Positions 26,196 through 35,692 are shown, counted from the stretch's first letter. The stretch is 64,000 nucleotides of DNA from Algibacter lectus (GCF_900112395.1 NZ_FOLN01000001.1:124001-188000); one strand, 5' to 3'. A program made the numbers and translations. Notes: generated by a model from the letters alone, not told the origin.

Positions 26196-27524
26196 TTAAT
26201 TTTTAGTCCAGCTCTTTATTTTATGTCCCCAAATGGCATAAAAAAGAACAAAAGCATAACAAGGAATTAAAATCCAATAACTACTTGTTGCTGCAGATGC
26301 TGTAGCATCCGCTTCTGGTAATCCGTTCGCTATTAATTCTAGTTTATTTGCATCTACTATTCTACCATATAATGGTGGTATAATAGCGCCACCAGATATG
26401 GCCATAATTAATAATGCCGATGTCGTTTTTGTAAATTTACCCAAACCATCCAAGGTTAATGGCCATATGGCTGGCCAAACCAATGCGTTAGAAATACCTA
26501 AGGCTGCTACAAATAAAATTGATGTAAACCCTGTGGTATTCAATATGCAGAAACTAAATATAATTCCTAAAATAGCACTCACTATTAAAGCGGTAGTTTG
26601 GCTTACATATTTTGGTATTAAAATAACACCCAAAGCGTAAGTCGCTACCATAGCCATTAAGGTGTAGGTTGTAAAATACTTAGCTTCTTCTCCTGTAAAA
26701 CCTAGAGAAATACCGTAAGATATAATAGTATCTCCCGCAATGACCTCTACTCCAACATAAACAAACAAAGCAATAACGCCCAACCATAAATGCGGAAATT
26801 GAAAAATGCTTGTTTTTGTACTTTTTCCTGAAGCGTCTTCTTCTGCTTCTATTGGTTCAACGTGTGGTAATGGTGCTTTTCTTATTAAAACCCCTAATAC
26901 AAAAAGCACAATAGCCATGACTAGATAAGGCATAAAAACACTATCCGCCATAGTATCTAGAAGTTGTCCTTTTTCTTCAATAGAAACGGTTCCTAATTGT
27001 TCTTTTACTTCATCTATACCAGATAATAATAAGGCTCCAAAAATTAAAGATCCTAATGCTCCAGCTGTTTTATTGGCGATTCCCATAATAGCAATACGCT
27101 TGGCTCCACTTTCTATAGGACCTAAAATGGTGATGTATGGATTGGAAGCAGTTTGTAACAACGTCATCCCCACACCTTGAATAAAAATACCGGTTAAAAA
27201 CACCCAATAGGTTCTTGCTTCGGCTGCCGGAATAAATACTAAGGCTCCAACACCCATAATGATTAAACCTAAAGACATTCCTTTTCTATATCCTATTTTA
27301 TTTAGAACATAAGATGCTGGCAAAGCCATTACAACAAAAGAAATGTATGATGCAGACGCTACTAAATAAGACTGTGCATCAGTCAGCTCATTTATGGTTT
27401 TCATAAACGGAATTAACGCCCCATTAATCCAAGTAACAAACCCGAAAATAAAGAAGAGTCCCGCTATAATAATTATAGGTACTAACGTACTGTTTTTACC
27501 TGTTGTGTTTTGTGTTTCTGTCAT
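26196..27524 (-). CDS. FHS-family sugar permease (FucP/NagP-like, MFS)
   Basis: This 442-residue inner-membrane protein has about twelve hydrophobic segments and the marks of the fucose-galactose-glucose-H+ symporter family: FGFVTWINGALIPFMKTI near residue 25 and GVGMTLLQTASNPYITILGP near 115. The second half contains NALVWPAIWPLTLDGLGKFT and ISGGAIIPPLYGRIVD. Members take up L-fucose, N-acetylglucosamine (NagP), glucose or galactose with a proton. Proximity to nagB suggests an amino sugar, while the family and the fucose-type locus further on leave L-fucose possible. It lies between DUF1080 and nagB in one minus-strand run. Confidence 0.92.
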   Translation of the reverse strand: MTETQNTTGKNSTLVPIIIIAGLFFIFGFVTWINGALIPFMKTINELTDAQSYLVASASYISFVVMALPASYVLNKIGYRKGMSLGLIIMGVGALVFIPAAEARTYWVFLTGIFIQGVGMTLLQTASNPYITILGPIESGAKRIAIMGIANKTAGALGSLIFGALLLSGIDEVKEQLGTVSIEEKGQLLDTMADSVFMPYLVMAIVLFVLGVLIRKAPLPHVEPIEAEEDASGKSTKTSIFQFPHLWLGVIALFVYVGVEVIAGDTIISYGISLGFTGEEAKYFTTYTLMAMVATYALGVILIPKYVSQTTALIVSAILGIIFSFCILNTTGFTSILFVAALGISNALVWPAIWPLTLDGLGKFTKTTSALLIMAISGGAIIPPLYGRIVDANKLELIANGLPEADATASAATSSYWILIPCYAFVLFYAIWGHKIKSWTKN

Positions 27525-27596
27525 AGTATTCTGGGTTAGGGTTATATTGTGTTTTAATTTAATCGTGTTTTTTAATTTTTCTTAAGGCGGTAATTT

Positions 27597-28391
27597 CTAA
27601 TCTAATTCTCTAACCCAAATATTTCTAAAACCTACGGCACTTTCATGATCTTGTAATTTTATTGATGCTTTACCATGTGCTTTATAGCTTGGCAATCCAA
27701 TATACTCTGTTGCGCCTTGTATTGTAAAATCGTCTAAAACTAAAACACCATTATGAAGTAATGTAATGCTTACTGGGGTTACCAATTTTTCATTTTCAAA
27801 TTTTGGAGCGTGATAGATAATATCATATGAGTTCCATTGTTCAGTTGGAACCAAAGCATTTGCTAAAGGCACCGTTTGCTTATACACCGATCCCACTTGG
27901 CCATTAGTATACGTTTCATTATCATTATTATCCAATATTTGAACCTCATATCTTTCTTGGATATAACCCCCACTATTTCCTCTATCCTGACCTTTATTCC
28001 CGGTGTTTCTCGGAGATTTCCATTCTAAATGAAGCTGCACAGAACCAAACTTCTTTTTTGTTCTAAGCGTTGCATTCTTTTTTTCCACACCTTTATCAAT
28101 AGTCATGGTTTTATTAGCGGCATCCAGTTTCCATGTTGGTACACCGCCACCTCTAACCATAACCCATTCGTCTAAATTACTCCCATCAAACAAAACAATA
28201 GCATCACTAGGCACCCCATTCTGACCATAAGGATTTACAACAGCAGGCACTGGAGTATAAACTTCGGTATCCTCGGGTTTTGAATATTTTTTAGTCTCTT
28301 TAGAATCTGTATTTCCATTTTTTTCTTGTGCATTCACATAAAAAGAAGAAAACAATAGCGTTACTAATATTAGAAGTCTATTTAAAATCAT
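27597..28391 (-). CDS. Secreted DUF1080 protein (3-keto-disaccharide hydrolase family)
   Basis: The 264-residue protein has a signal peptide (MILNRLLILVTLLFSSFYVNAQ) and one DUF1080 domain with a concanavalin-like fold: AIVLFDGSNLDEWVM near residue 64, VQLHLEWKSPRNTGNKGQDR, SGGYIQERYEVQILDN and the C-terminal GFRNIWVRELD. Some members hydrolyse 3-keto-O- or C-glycosides; many others occur in sugar loci with unknown roles. It is followed by the FHS permease 72 bp downstream, so it may release or bind a sugar that the permease imports (inference). Confidence 0.88.
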   Translation of the reverse strand: MILNRLLILVTLLFSSFYVNAQEKNGNTDSKETKKYSKPEDTEVYTPVPAVVNPYGQNGVPSDAIVLFDGSNLDEWVMVRGGGVPTWKLDAANKTMTIDKGVEKKNATLRTKKKFGSVQLHLEWKSPRNTGNKGQDRGNSGGYIQERYEVQILDNNDNETYTNGQVGSVYKQTVPLANALVPTEQWNSYDIIYHAPKFENEKLVTPVSITLLHNGVLVLDDFTIQGATEYIGLPSYKAHGKASIKLQDHESAVGFRNIWVRELD

Positions 28392-28455
28392 GAGTTTATT
28401 TTTTAATTATTTATTTCAATGAAATTAGAGCACATTTAATTGCCATGTCTAGACA

Positions 28456-29703
28456 TTAAAAAGTTCTATCAGGATGAAAAGGTGATAAATCTAGCGCTGT
28501 TTTTTTATTTGAAATAATTTCTGAAACCAATTTACCTGTTGCAGGTCCAAGGCTCCACCCCATCATAGCATGTCCTGTAGCAATGGTTAAATTTTTACAT
28601 TTTGAAGATTTCCCTATATAAGGCAAACCATCTGGCGAGCATGGACGTAAACCACAACTCGCATACATTTTCTCATTTTCAGAAATTTCGAGATTATTAT
28701 AATAAGATTTGGCTGCCTTGGCAATAGCGTTAACCCGGTTAGGATTAATACTATGGTTAATCCCTGCAACCTCCATGGTTCCAGCAAAACGCGTAAAACC
28801 ATCCATAGGTGTTACAGCCACTTTAGCTTCGCACAAAATAGCAGGAATACTAATATTAGTTTCTCTATTAACATTAATACGATAGCCTTTTCCGGCTTGA
28901 ATAGGGATTTTTAAGCCGAGTTTTTTCGTCATTAAAGGACTCCAACTTCCTGCAGCCAAAACCACCTCGTCACAAGTGAGTACTTGCTTATCTGTGATAA
29001 CTTTCGAAATAGATTCATTAGACATTTCAATATCTAATACTTTTTCGTTTGGAAAAAAAACAACACCTTCAGATTTTAAGTAATTAATCATTTCTGGCAT
29101 AAAATGATTTGGTGTCATATGGGCATCAGAATGATAATAAACGGCACCTTTCACATTTAAACCCGCTTTAGGTTCTAACTTATTTGCTGCTTCCGAAGAT
29201 AAATTTTCAACCTTTAAACCTTCTTTAATACCACGTTCTCCTATTTCCCATTCTTCCTCACCAACTTCATCCGATTTATAACACATTAAAAGCCCTTTCT
29301 GTTCATAATGAAAATTGAAATCCGTGGACTTTTTCATAGTTTCATACAAATCGCGACTAAATAGATTGATATCTTTTATAGGTTTGATAGATTGCTCCAC
29401 CTTTGCCGCAGTTGCCGACTTTTTAAAAGCCCAAGTCCATTTTAAAAAATCTAAATCTAAGCGCGGTTTTACATAAAACGGACTTTCTGAATTAAACATC
29501 CATTTTATCCCTTTTGTAATCATTCCGGGCGCTGCGAGTGGAATAAAATGACTGGGAGTAATATAACCCGCATTCACAAAAGAGGCTCCAGAAGTAAAGT
29601 CCGATTTATCAATTACCGTAACTTGATGGCCTTCCTTTTGAAGATAATAGGCCGAACACAGCCCAATAATACCTCCACCAATAACAATTATATTTTTACT
29701 CAT
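28456..29703 (-). CDS. FAD-dependent D-amino-acid dehydrogenase (D-hydroxyproline type)
   Basis: A 415-residue DadA-family flavoprotein: FAD-binding IVIGGGIIGLCSAYYL at the N-terminus, TSGASFVNAGYITPSHFIPL, DEVVLAAGSWSPL and the C-terminal GLRPCSPDGLPYIGKSSKCK with ATGHAMMGWSLGPATGKL. The family oxidises D-amino acids to imino acids with electrons passed to the respiratory chain. Sited with a 4-hydroxyproline epimerase, a DapA-family aldolase and a semialdehyde dehydrogenase, the likely substrate is cis-4-hydroxy-D-proline, giving pyrroline-4-hydroxy-2-carboxylate (inference from the known pathway). Its first codons overlap the end of the upstream S9 peptidase gene by 8 bp, so the two are coupled. 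Confidence 0.88.
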   Translation of the reverse strand: MSKNIIVIGGGIIGLCSAYYLQKEGHQVTVIDKSDFTSGASFVNAGYITPSHFIPLAAPGMITKGIKWMFNSESPFYVKPRLDLDFLKWTWAFKKSATAAKVEQSIKPIKDINLFSRDLYETMKKSTDFNFHYEQKGLLMCYKSDEVGEEEWEIGERGIKEGLKVENLSSEAANKLEPKAGLNVKGAVYYHSDAHMTPNHFMPEMINYLKSEGVVFFPNEKVLDIEMSNESISKVITDKQVLTCDEVVLAAGSWSPLMTKKLGLKIPIQAGKGYRINVNRETNISIPAILCEAKVAVTPMDGFTRFAGTMEVAGINHSINPNRVNAIAKAAKSYYNNLEISENEKMYASCGLRPCSPDGLPYIGKSSKCKNLTIATGHAMMGWSLGPATGKLVSEIISNKKTALDLSPFHPDRTF

Positions 29704-31963
29704 TTGTTTTTAAGCTAAAGTTCCAAATAGGGGTTTCACCTAAAAGATGTTCAACAAAATAATTCCAACGTTTTTTTATAAAATAATTATAATGTTTACC
29801 AACATAACCGTGATGTTGACTAGGCAATATCAGTAAATCAAATTCTTTGTCTGCGTTAATTAAAGCTTCAGCAAATTTGAATGTTGCCGATGGATTCACA
29901 TTTTCATCAATCCCACCATGCACCAACAATAATTTACCTTTTAAATTTTTAGCCATGGTAATATTAGAAACTTCTTGGTAACTATTATCTACCGGCCATC
30001 CCATATACATTTCAGGCCACCATGCTTTTTCCATTCTAAAATCGTGATCTCCAGAACTAGCAACGCCCACTTTATAAAAATCCGGAAACGCTACCATTGC
30101 ATGCCCTGCATCAAAACCACCAGCCGAATGCCCAAATATGCCAACCTGACCCACATTAATCCATGAATATTTTTGACCTAAATATTTAATAGCTAAAACA
30201 TGGTCTTCTAAATTATTACCCATGTTTTTATATGAATGATTATGAAATGCTTTTGAACGTCCCGAAGTCCCCAAACCATCCACTTGCATCACAATAAAAC
30301 CGAGTTCAGATAAGGCTTGGTTAGAAAGAGAGACATCAAAAGATTTTGGAAAACGCTGTGTATGCGGCCCCGTATAAGTTGCATCTATAATAGGGTAAGA
30401 TTTAGAAGCATCAAAATTTGAAGGTTTCCAAATAGCTCCATAAATATCCGTTTTACCATCTTTTCCTATAAGTTTGAAAACCTCTGGAGCTTCCCAACCT
30501 TTATTAAATAATGGAGACGCATCGGTTTCAATTAGTGGCGTTAAAACCTTACCAGTTTTGGAGTCTCTTAAAACTGTTTTTGTTGGCGTTTTAACTGTTG
30601 AATATTGATCAACAAAGTAACGTCCATTATCCGAAAACGAGACTTGATGATGCATTTTCTCTGGTGTTAACAAGGTTAACTTTCCTTTTAGTGACACCTT
30701 ATATAGTTGCTGATGATAAGGGTTATTGCCTTTCTCTTTTCCGGATGCTAAAAAATAAATAACTCCCGATTTTTGATCTATATAACTAATCTCATTAATA
30801 AAATAATCCCCAGTAGTTAACCCCGTTATTTTATTCGATTTTAAATCTAAATGATACAACTGCCTCCAACCACTACGTTCCGAAAGAAAAACAATGCTTT
30901 CCTTTTCACTTAATGTTTTATATGTAAAATTATCAACATTAGTTTCGCTTGTTTCTTTTATTAAAGTACGCTCTGTATTGGTACTTAAATCAACCTCTTT
31001 TACAAATTCATTTTTAAAACCACGCGTTTTGTAATTAGCTAATACAACACCCGATTTACCTGTCCAATTAACAGAAACCGAATTGATATGGACATTATTT
31101 GGAAGCGCTGTTTTCACCTCTTGTTTTGTTTCAACATTATAAAAAACAGGCTTAACATAAACCATAGTAGTATCGCCCGGAGAACCGCGATAATAAGATA
31201 ATAATTTAGGTTTATAAAGGGAATCTATACTCCAATCTAGAAGATACATTTTTTCTGCATTCCAAAAATCGATAACATTTGTAGCAATCCATTTAGAGTC
31301 TTTAGACCAATTAACAGAAAAGTGTTTAGGCCGTTCCCCATGCTCACCTTCTATAATATCGCCCCAACCATAACGACTAGCGTATTCGTAATTCTTTTCA
31401 CCATCAAAACTTAATTGATATACTTCTTTTGTTTCTGTAGATTTTATAAAAAGATTATATGCTTCTGAATAAGCCATCCATTTTCCATCGGGCGACTTCT
31501 GCTCAAATTCGTTAGTTTTAGATTTACTTTTTTCTTTTTTAAGATGAAGATTATAGGTTTCTAAATTTAAAACTAAAGCCTTTCCTGAAGATGTAAACAA
31601 CAAATTTTCATTATCCAAATATTCAATATTCGATACTGAAATAGCATTAGCATTTATTTCTTTTTTAAAGAATTCACTTAAAGCACGAGCTAGTTTTTCG
31701 TGATTAAATAACGGCTTTACTTTGTAGTCCTTGAAACTTAATTTTTTATATGTTTTACCAGATTCAGAAAATTCTATAAACCAAAGTCCTTTCTCATTAT
31801 TAAACCAATTCACCTTTGTTTTAAGGTTGAAAACGGTTTTATTATAACTATTACTTGGAAGAAAACTTACAGCTCTATTGTAATCTTGTAATGTTATGCT
31901 TTGCGCAGTGCTTGAAAAAGAAATTAAACTAAGTACAATAATTAAACTCTGTAAATATTTCAT
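29696..31963 (-). CDS. S9-family peptidase (DPP IV-like), secreted
   Basis: About 755 residues: a signal peptide (MKYLQSLIIVLSLISFSSTAQ), an N-terminal beta-propeller (DPP IV N region, about 90-480, with SPDGKWMAYSEAYNLFI) and a C-terminal alpha/beta-hydrolase. The catalytic residues are seen in GIFGHSAGGFDAGHAM (Ser), LLVHGGIDENVNPS (Asp) and LPSQHHGYVG (His). S9 enzymes release dipeptides, classically after proline. The gene sits inside the hydroxyproline cluster between the epimerase and the D-amino-acid dehydrogenase and overlaps the latter by 8 bp, which suggests it feeds Pro/Hyp peptides into it. The ORF could start at 31990, but the ATG at 31963 gives the clean signal peptide. Confidence 0.9.
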   Translation of the reverse strand: MKYLQSLIIVLSLISFSSTAQSITLQDYNRAVSFLPSNSYNKTVFNLKTKVNWFNNEKGLWFIEFSESGKTYKKLSFKDYKVKPLFNHEKLARALSEFFKKEINANAISVSNIEYLDNENLLFTSSGKALVLNLETYNLHLKKEKSKSKTNEFEQKSPDGKWMAYSEAYNLFIKSTETKEVYQLSFDGEKNYEYASRYGWGDIIEGEHGERPKHFSVNWSKDSKWIATNVIDFWNAEKMYLLDWSIDSLYKPKLLSYYRGSPGDTTMVYVKPVFYNVETKQEVKTALPNNVHINSVSVNWTGKSGVVLANYKTRGFKNEFVKEVDLSTNTERTLIKETSETNVDNFTYKTLSEKESIVFLSERSGWRQLYHLDLKSNKITGLTTGDYFINEISYIDQKSGVIYFLASGKEKGNNPYHQQLYKVSLKGKLTLLTPEKMHHQVSFSDNGRYFVDQYSTVKTPTKTVLRDSKTGKVLTPLIETDASPLFNKGWEAPEVFKLIGKDGKTDIYGAIWKPSNFDASKSYPIIDATYTGPHTQRFPKSFDVSLSNQALSELGFIVMQVDGLGTSGRSKAFHNHSYKNMGNNLEDHVLAIKYLGQKYSWINVGQVGIFGHSAGGFDAGHAMVAFPDFYKVGVASSGDHDFRMEKAWWPEMYMGWPVDNSYQEVSNITMAKNLKGKLLLVHGGIDENVNPSATFKFAEALINADKEFDLLILPSQHHGYVGKHYNYFIKKRWNYFVEHLLGETPIWNFSLKTNE

Positions 31964-32008
31964 ATTAATTTCTTTTAAAAAATGAATCAAGCTGTTGTTT
32001 CTATTTAA

Positions 32009-33019
32009 TTAAATTACTTGAAAACCATGAGCGTATGGATCATCCTCATCGTCTATAACAATCGTATTTTGTCCAAATACTTTTGCCCAACCTTGAATAC
32101 TAGGTATTACGGCTGGATTACCACCTAAAGTCGTTTCTTCTTCCACACGGCCTATAAATTTGCTCCCTATAAAACTTTCGTGAATAAAATCTTCACCCTT
32201 TTTAAGTAAACCTTTGGCGTGACGCTGTGCAATAACTGCTGATGTTCCCGTACCACACGGACTTCTATCAATAGCTTTTTCGCCATAAAAAACAGCATTT
32301 CTACCTGAAGATGTTGGATCTATAGGCGCTCCTGTCCATAACATATGCGTTACATCTCTAATGGTATCATTTTCTGGATGAACAAACATATCGGGGTACT
32401 TCTCATTTATTCTGCGACGTACCACTTGAGAATACTGAATAATTTTTCCTGCTGAAAAATCTTGAATTCCGGAAAAATTTTGTTGCGGATCCACAATGGC
32501 GTAATAATTCCCACCATAAGACACATCAAAAGTTATAGTTCCTAATTCTGGGCATTCTACTGTTAAACTTGTTCCGGCTAGATAACTTTTCACGTTCACT
32601 AAACGTACCCAGTCTACTTTGTTTCCTGTTTGTTGATATTCAATTTCTACCAAACCTGCAGGCGCTTCCATTTTTATTTTCCCTGGAACCTTAGGCACTA
32701 TCAATCCTTCTTCAATACCAATGGTTATGGTACCAATAGTACCATGACCACACATTGGTAAACAACCCGAAGTTTCTATAAATAGAATAGAAAAATCATT
32801 CTCCGGGTTGTGAGGAGGATATAGAATACTTCCGCTCATCATATCATGCCCGCGAGGCTCAAACATTAACCCTTTACGAATCCAATCGTATTCTTTTAAA
32901 AAGTGCTGACGCTTTTCGCTAATGGTTTTCCCTATCAATTCTGGGCCACCATCTTTAACAACCCTTACTGGGTTTCCGCATGTATGAGCATCTATACAAA
33001 CAAAAGTATTCCTTGCCAT
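32009..33019 (-). CDS. 4-hydroxyproline 2-epimerase (proline racemase family)
   Basis: A 336-residue member of the proline racemase superfamily: CIDAHTCGNPVRVV at the N-terminus, Cys90 in LPMCGHGTIG and Cys255 in DRSPCGTGTSAVIAQRHA. The two facing cysteines are the acid-base pair of epimerases; dehydratases of this superfamily have Thr at the second place, so an epimerase is expected. It would convert trans-4-hydroxy-L-proline to cis-4-hydroxy-D-proline. Proline racemase remains an alternative, but the neighbours (D-amino-acid dehydrogenase, DapA-type aldolase, semialdehyde dehydrogenase) point to hydroxyproline. The start lies 1 bp after the stop of the aldehyde dehydrogenase gene, so they are tightly coupled. 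Confidence 0.92.
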   Translation of the reverse strand: MARNTFVCIDAHTCGNPVRVVKDGGPELIGKTISEKRQHFLKEYDWIRKGLMFEPRGHDMMSGSILYPPHNPENDFSILFIETSGCLPMCGHGTIGTITIGIEEGLIVPKVPGKIKMEAPAGLVEIEYQQTGNKVDWVRLVNVKSYLAGTSLTVECPELGTITFDVSYGGNYYAIVDPQQNFSGIQDFSAGKIIQYSQVVRRRINEKYPDMFVHPENDTIRDVTHMLWTGAPIDPTSSGRNAVFYGEKAIDRSPCGTGTSAVIAQRHAKGLLKKGEDFIHESFIGSKFIGRVEEETTLGGNPAVIPSIQGWAKVFGQNTIVIDDEDDPYAHGFQVI

Positions 33020-33020
33020 T

Positions 33021-34604
33021 TTATATTTTATCAGTGGTTTTAGAATTATCGATAACTCTTAAAATACCTAAAGGATTTTCGTTTTTAAGAGCGTCTGGAA
33101 GTAGTTCATTTGGCCAATCTTGGAAACTAAACGGACGTACCCATCTTTTTATAGAATCTACACCAACAGCTGTAAATCTAGAATCTGTAGATGCTGGATA
33201 TGGTCCACCATGATGCATGGCAGCACAAACTTCAACACCGGTTGGCACACCATTAAAAATAATACGTCCTACTCGATCCTGTAAGTTACTTACAACACCA
33301 GCGTAATCTGCTATTTCGTTAGATTCAGAAATGACTGTTCCTGTTAATTGTCCTTCTAATTTAGAAATTATGATTTCTAGTTGTGCTACATTTTCACACT
33401 GAACCACTAATGAGAATGGTCCAAAAACTTCATGATGCAATGTTGGGTTATTTAAAAAAGTTTCCCCTTCAACAGTGGTTACAACTTGTCTGCCATAATT
33501 CGCACTAATTTCGTTTTCATAACCCCCTAAAACCTCTAATCCACTTTGAGATAAAGCAGTTGCTTTATTAGCTTCATAAGCTCCAGAAATATTAGGATGC
33601 AACATACAAGATGGTTCAATTTTCACAATCTCTTCTGCTAAAACATTAACAAAAGTGGTTAATCCTTCAGATTTCACACCTAAAATTAAGCCTGGGTTTG
33701 TACAAAATTGCCCCGATCCAACAGTTATAGATCCGGCATAAGTTTTAGCAATAGATGCCGCTTTATCATCCAATGCTTTTGGTAATAAAACAACAGGGTT
33801 AACGCTTCCCATTTCTGCTAATACAGGAATTGGTTCTTCACGTTTAGCTGCTAAATCAAATAAGGCTCTTCCGCCTTTTATACTTCCAGTAAAACCAACA
33901 GCTTTAACTTTAGGATGTTGCACTAATAATTGCCCAACTTCAATACCACTACTATTTAAATTTGAAAAAACACCGTTTGGCATTCCTGTACTTTCTGCCG
34001 CTTTAATTATAGCAGAAGCTATAAGTTCTCCAGTTCCGGCATGCATAGGGTGCGACTTTACAATTACTGGACATCCAGCTGCTAATGATGCGGCTGTATC
34101 TCCTCCTGCTGTAGAAAAAGCTAACGGAAAATTTGATGCTCCAAAAACCACTACTGGTCCTAATGCCACATTCATTTTACGTAAATCCACTTTTGCCATT
34201 GGCTGTCTTTCAGGTTGTGCAGTATCTATAGTTGCATCTACCCAATCCCCAGTTTCAATATGATTTGCAAAGGCCAATAATTGACCCATTGTACGGCCAC
34301 GTTCTCCCATGGCTCTTCCGTTTGGCAAGCCACTTTCAGCTGTATAAACTTCTAACAATTGATCTCCTAAAGCTTCAATTTCTTTAGCAATAGCTCTAAG
34401 AAATTCTGCTTTTTTTGCTCCTGATATTTTAGAATACGATTTAAAAGCTTCTGCCGCTATTTCAACTGCTTGATTAACTTCATCTGCAGATGCTTCGGTA
34501 ATTGCCCATTTATTTTCTTTATTCAACATGGGATTAAAGGTGTTAAATACTTTATTTCCTTCTGCAGATAATTGGTTACCTATATAATTTTTTCCTGTTA
34601 TCAT
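33021..34604 (-). CDS. Aldehyde dehydrogenase, 2-oxoglutarate semialdehyde type
   Basis: The 527-residue protein is an NAD(P)-dependent aldehyde dehydrogenase of the 2,5-dioxovalerate (2-oxoglutarate semialdehyde) group. Visible are VVVFGASNFPLAFSTAGGDT, KSHPMHAGTGELI, AVGFTGSIKGGRALFDLA, the general base in VLAEMGSVNPV and the nucleophilic cysteine in GSGQFCTNPGLIL. The C-terminus carries HHGGPYPASTDSRFTAVGV, common in this subgroup. It would oxidise the product of the DapA-family enzyme to 2-oxoglutarate, the last step of hydroxyproline breakdown; sugar-acid pathways use the same step. It is 1 bp upstream of the epimerase gene. Confidence 0.92.
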   Translation of the reverse strand: MITGKNYIGNQLSAEGNKVFNTFNPMLNKENKWAITEASADEVNQAVEIAAEAFKSYSKISGAKKAEFLRAIAKEIEALGDQLLEVYTAESGLPNGRAMGERGRTMGQLLAFANHIETGDWVDATIDTAQPERQPMAKVDLRKMNVALGPVVVFGASNFPLAFSTAGGDTAASLAAGCPVIVKSHPMHAGTGELIASAIIKAAESTGMPNGVFSNLNSSGIEVGQLLVQHPKVKAVGFTGSIKGGRALFDLAAKREEPIPVLAEMGSVNPVVLLPKALDDKAASIAKTYAGSITVGSGQFCTNPGLILGVKSEGLTTFVNVLAEEIVKIEPSCMLHPNISGAYEANKATALSQSGLEVLGGYENEISANYGRQVVTTVEGETFLNNPTLHHEVFGPFSLVVQCENVAQLEIIISKLEGQLTGTVISESNEIADYAGVVSNLQDRVGRIIFNGVPTGVEVCAAMHHGGPYPASTDSRFTAVGVDSIKRWVRPFSFQDWPNELLPDALKNENPLGILRVIDNSKTTDKI

Positions 34605-34676
34605 TTTTTGTTGTTATTTTAATAGAACTGAACATCAATTACTTACTTTTATACATGTAAAATTCACATATAAATG

Positions 34677-34753
34677 AACAAATCACTGCTTCATTAAATT
34701 AGAAGGCAATGATTTGTTACAATATTAAAGAGTTAGTTGTTATTTAACAACTA
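34677..34753. repeat. Two inverted repeats between the aldolase and dehydrogenase genes
   Basis: The 158-bp gap holds an imperfect 13-bp inverted repeat (34677-34689 with 34706-34718, one mismatch) and a perfect 9-bp one with a 2-base loop (34734-34742 with 34745-34753, TAGTTGTTA/TAACAACTA). The second is 10 bp past the aldolase stop. On the minus strand neither has a strong T tract, so they may be weak terminators, RNA-processing or stabilising hairpins, or operator sites. Either way they could reduce expression of the downstream genes relative to the aldolase. Confidence 0.55.
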
Positions 34754-34762
34754 TCAACTTAT

Positions 34763-35692
34763 TTATACTAATTCCCCAAGATTTTTGTACTCAGGTAATG
34801 TTGGTCTAACTGCTAAAGCATCTTTTATAATTTTCTCGATTCTTTCGCGTTCTTCACCTTTTAATACTAAACGTGGTGCTCTTACATATTCCGACCCAAT
34901 ACCAGTATGTACTGATGCCATTTTAATGTACTGTACTAATTTAGAATGAATATCTAATTCTAATAAAGGTAAAAACCATCTGTAAATTTCAATAGCTTCT
35001 TTGATACGACCTGCTTTTTGTAGTTCGTAAATAGCCACTGTTTCTGCAGGAAAACCATCTACTAAACCAGCTACCCAACCATCGGCACCAATTAATAAAC
35101 TTTCTAATGCTAAAGTATCAACACCAGTCATAATCGCTAATCTATCACCAAATCTATTTTTAATTCTAGTAATGTTAGTTGTATCTCTAGTAGATTCTTT
35201 TACGGCTTGAATATTTGGACAAGTTTCTAATAACTCAGCAAACATATCTAAAGTCACCTCAATTTTATAATCGATTGGATTATTATAAATCATAATAGGT
35301 AATGATGTACTATGCGCAATAGCTTTAAAGTACTCAACAACCTCTTCATCACTAGCTTTATAACGCATTGGAGGTAAAATCATTAAACCTGTTGCTCCAT
35401 CTTCTTCGCAAACTCTAGCTAACTCAATAGCAGCCTTAGTGGTTTGCTCTGCAATATTCATTAATACAGGCACTTTACCACCAACAAGTCTAACTGCTTC
35501 AACTGTAAGAATACGTCTTTCTTCATCTGTTAATGTACTAGCTTCACCTAGCGTTCCCCCTAAAACAATACCGTTTACACCGGCAGATAATTGGGCTTCT
35601 ATATTCACTTTAAATAAATCTAAATCTAAAGTGTCATCTTTTGTAAAATGCGTTGTTACCGCAGGCATTACACCATTCCATTGTATACTCAT
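34763..35692 (-). CDS. DapA-family aldolase/deaminase (hydroxyproline pathway)
   Basis: A 309-residue protein of the dihydrodipicolinate synthase/N-acetylneuraminate lyase family: AQLSAGVNGIVLGGTLGEAS, LPIMIYNNPIDYKI (Tyr) and IQAVKESTRDTTNI with the Schiff-base lysine. Family members include pyrroline-4-hydroxy-2-carboxylate deaminase, which converts the oxidised D-hydroxyproline into 2-oxoglutarate semialdehyde. That role fits the epimerase, flavin dehydrogenase and semialdehyde dehydrogenase next to it and is preferred (inference). The conserved start MSIQWNGVMPAVTTHF is typical for this subgroup. It is the first gene of the minus-strand run and is divergent from an AraC regulator. Confidence 0.9.
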   Translation of the reverse strand: MSIQWNGVMPAVTTHFTKDDTLDLDLFKVNIEAQLSAGVNGIVLGGTLGEASTLTDEERRILTVEAVRLVGGKVPVLMNIAEQTTKAAIELARVCEEDGATGLMILPPMRYKASDEEVVEYFKAIAHSTSLPIMIYNNPIDYKIEVTLDMFAELLETCPNIQAVKESTRDTTNITRIKNRFGDRLAIMTGVDTLALESLLIGADGWVAGLVDGFPAETVAIYELQKAGRIKEAIEIYRWFLPLLELDIHSKLVQYIKMASVHTGIGSEYVRAPRLVLKGEERERIEKIIKDALAVRPTLPEYKNLGELV

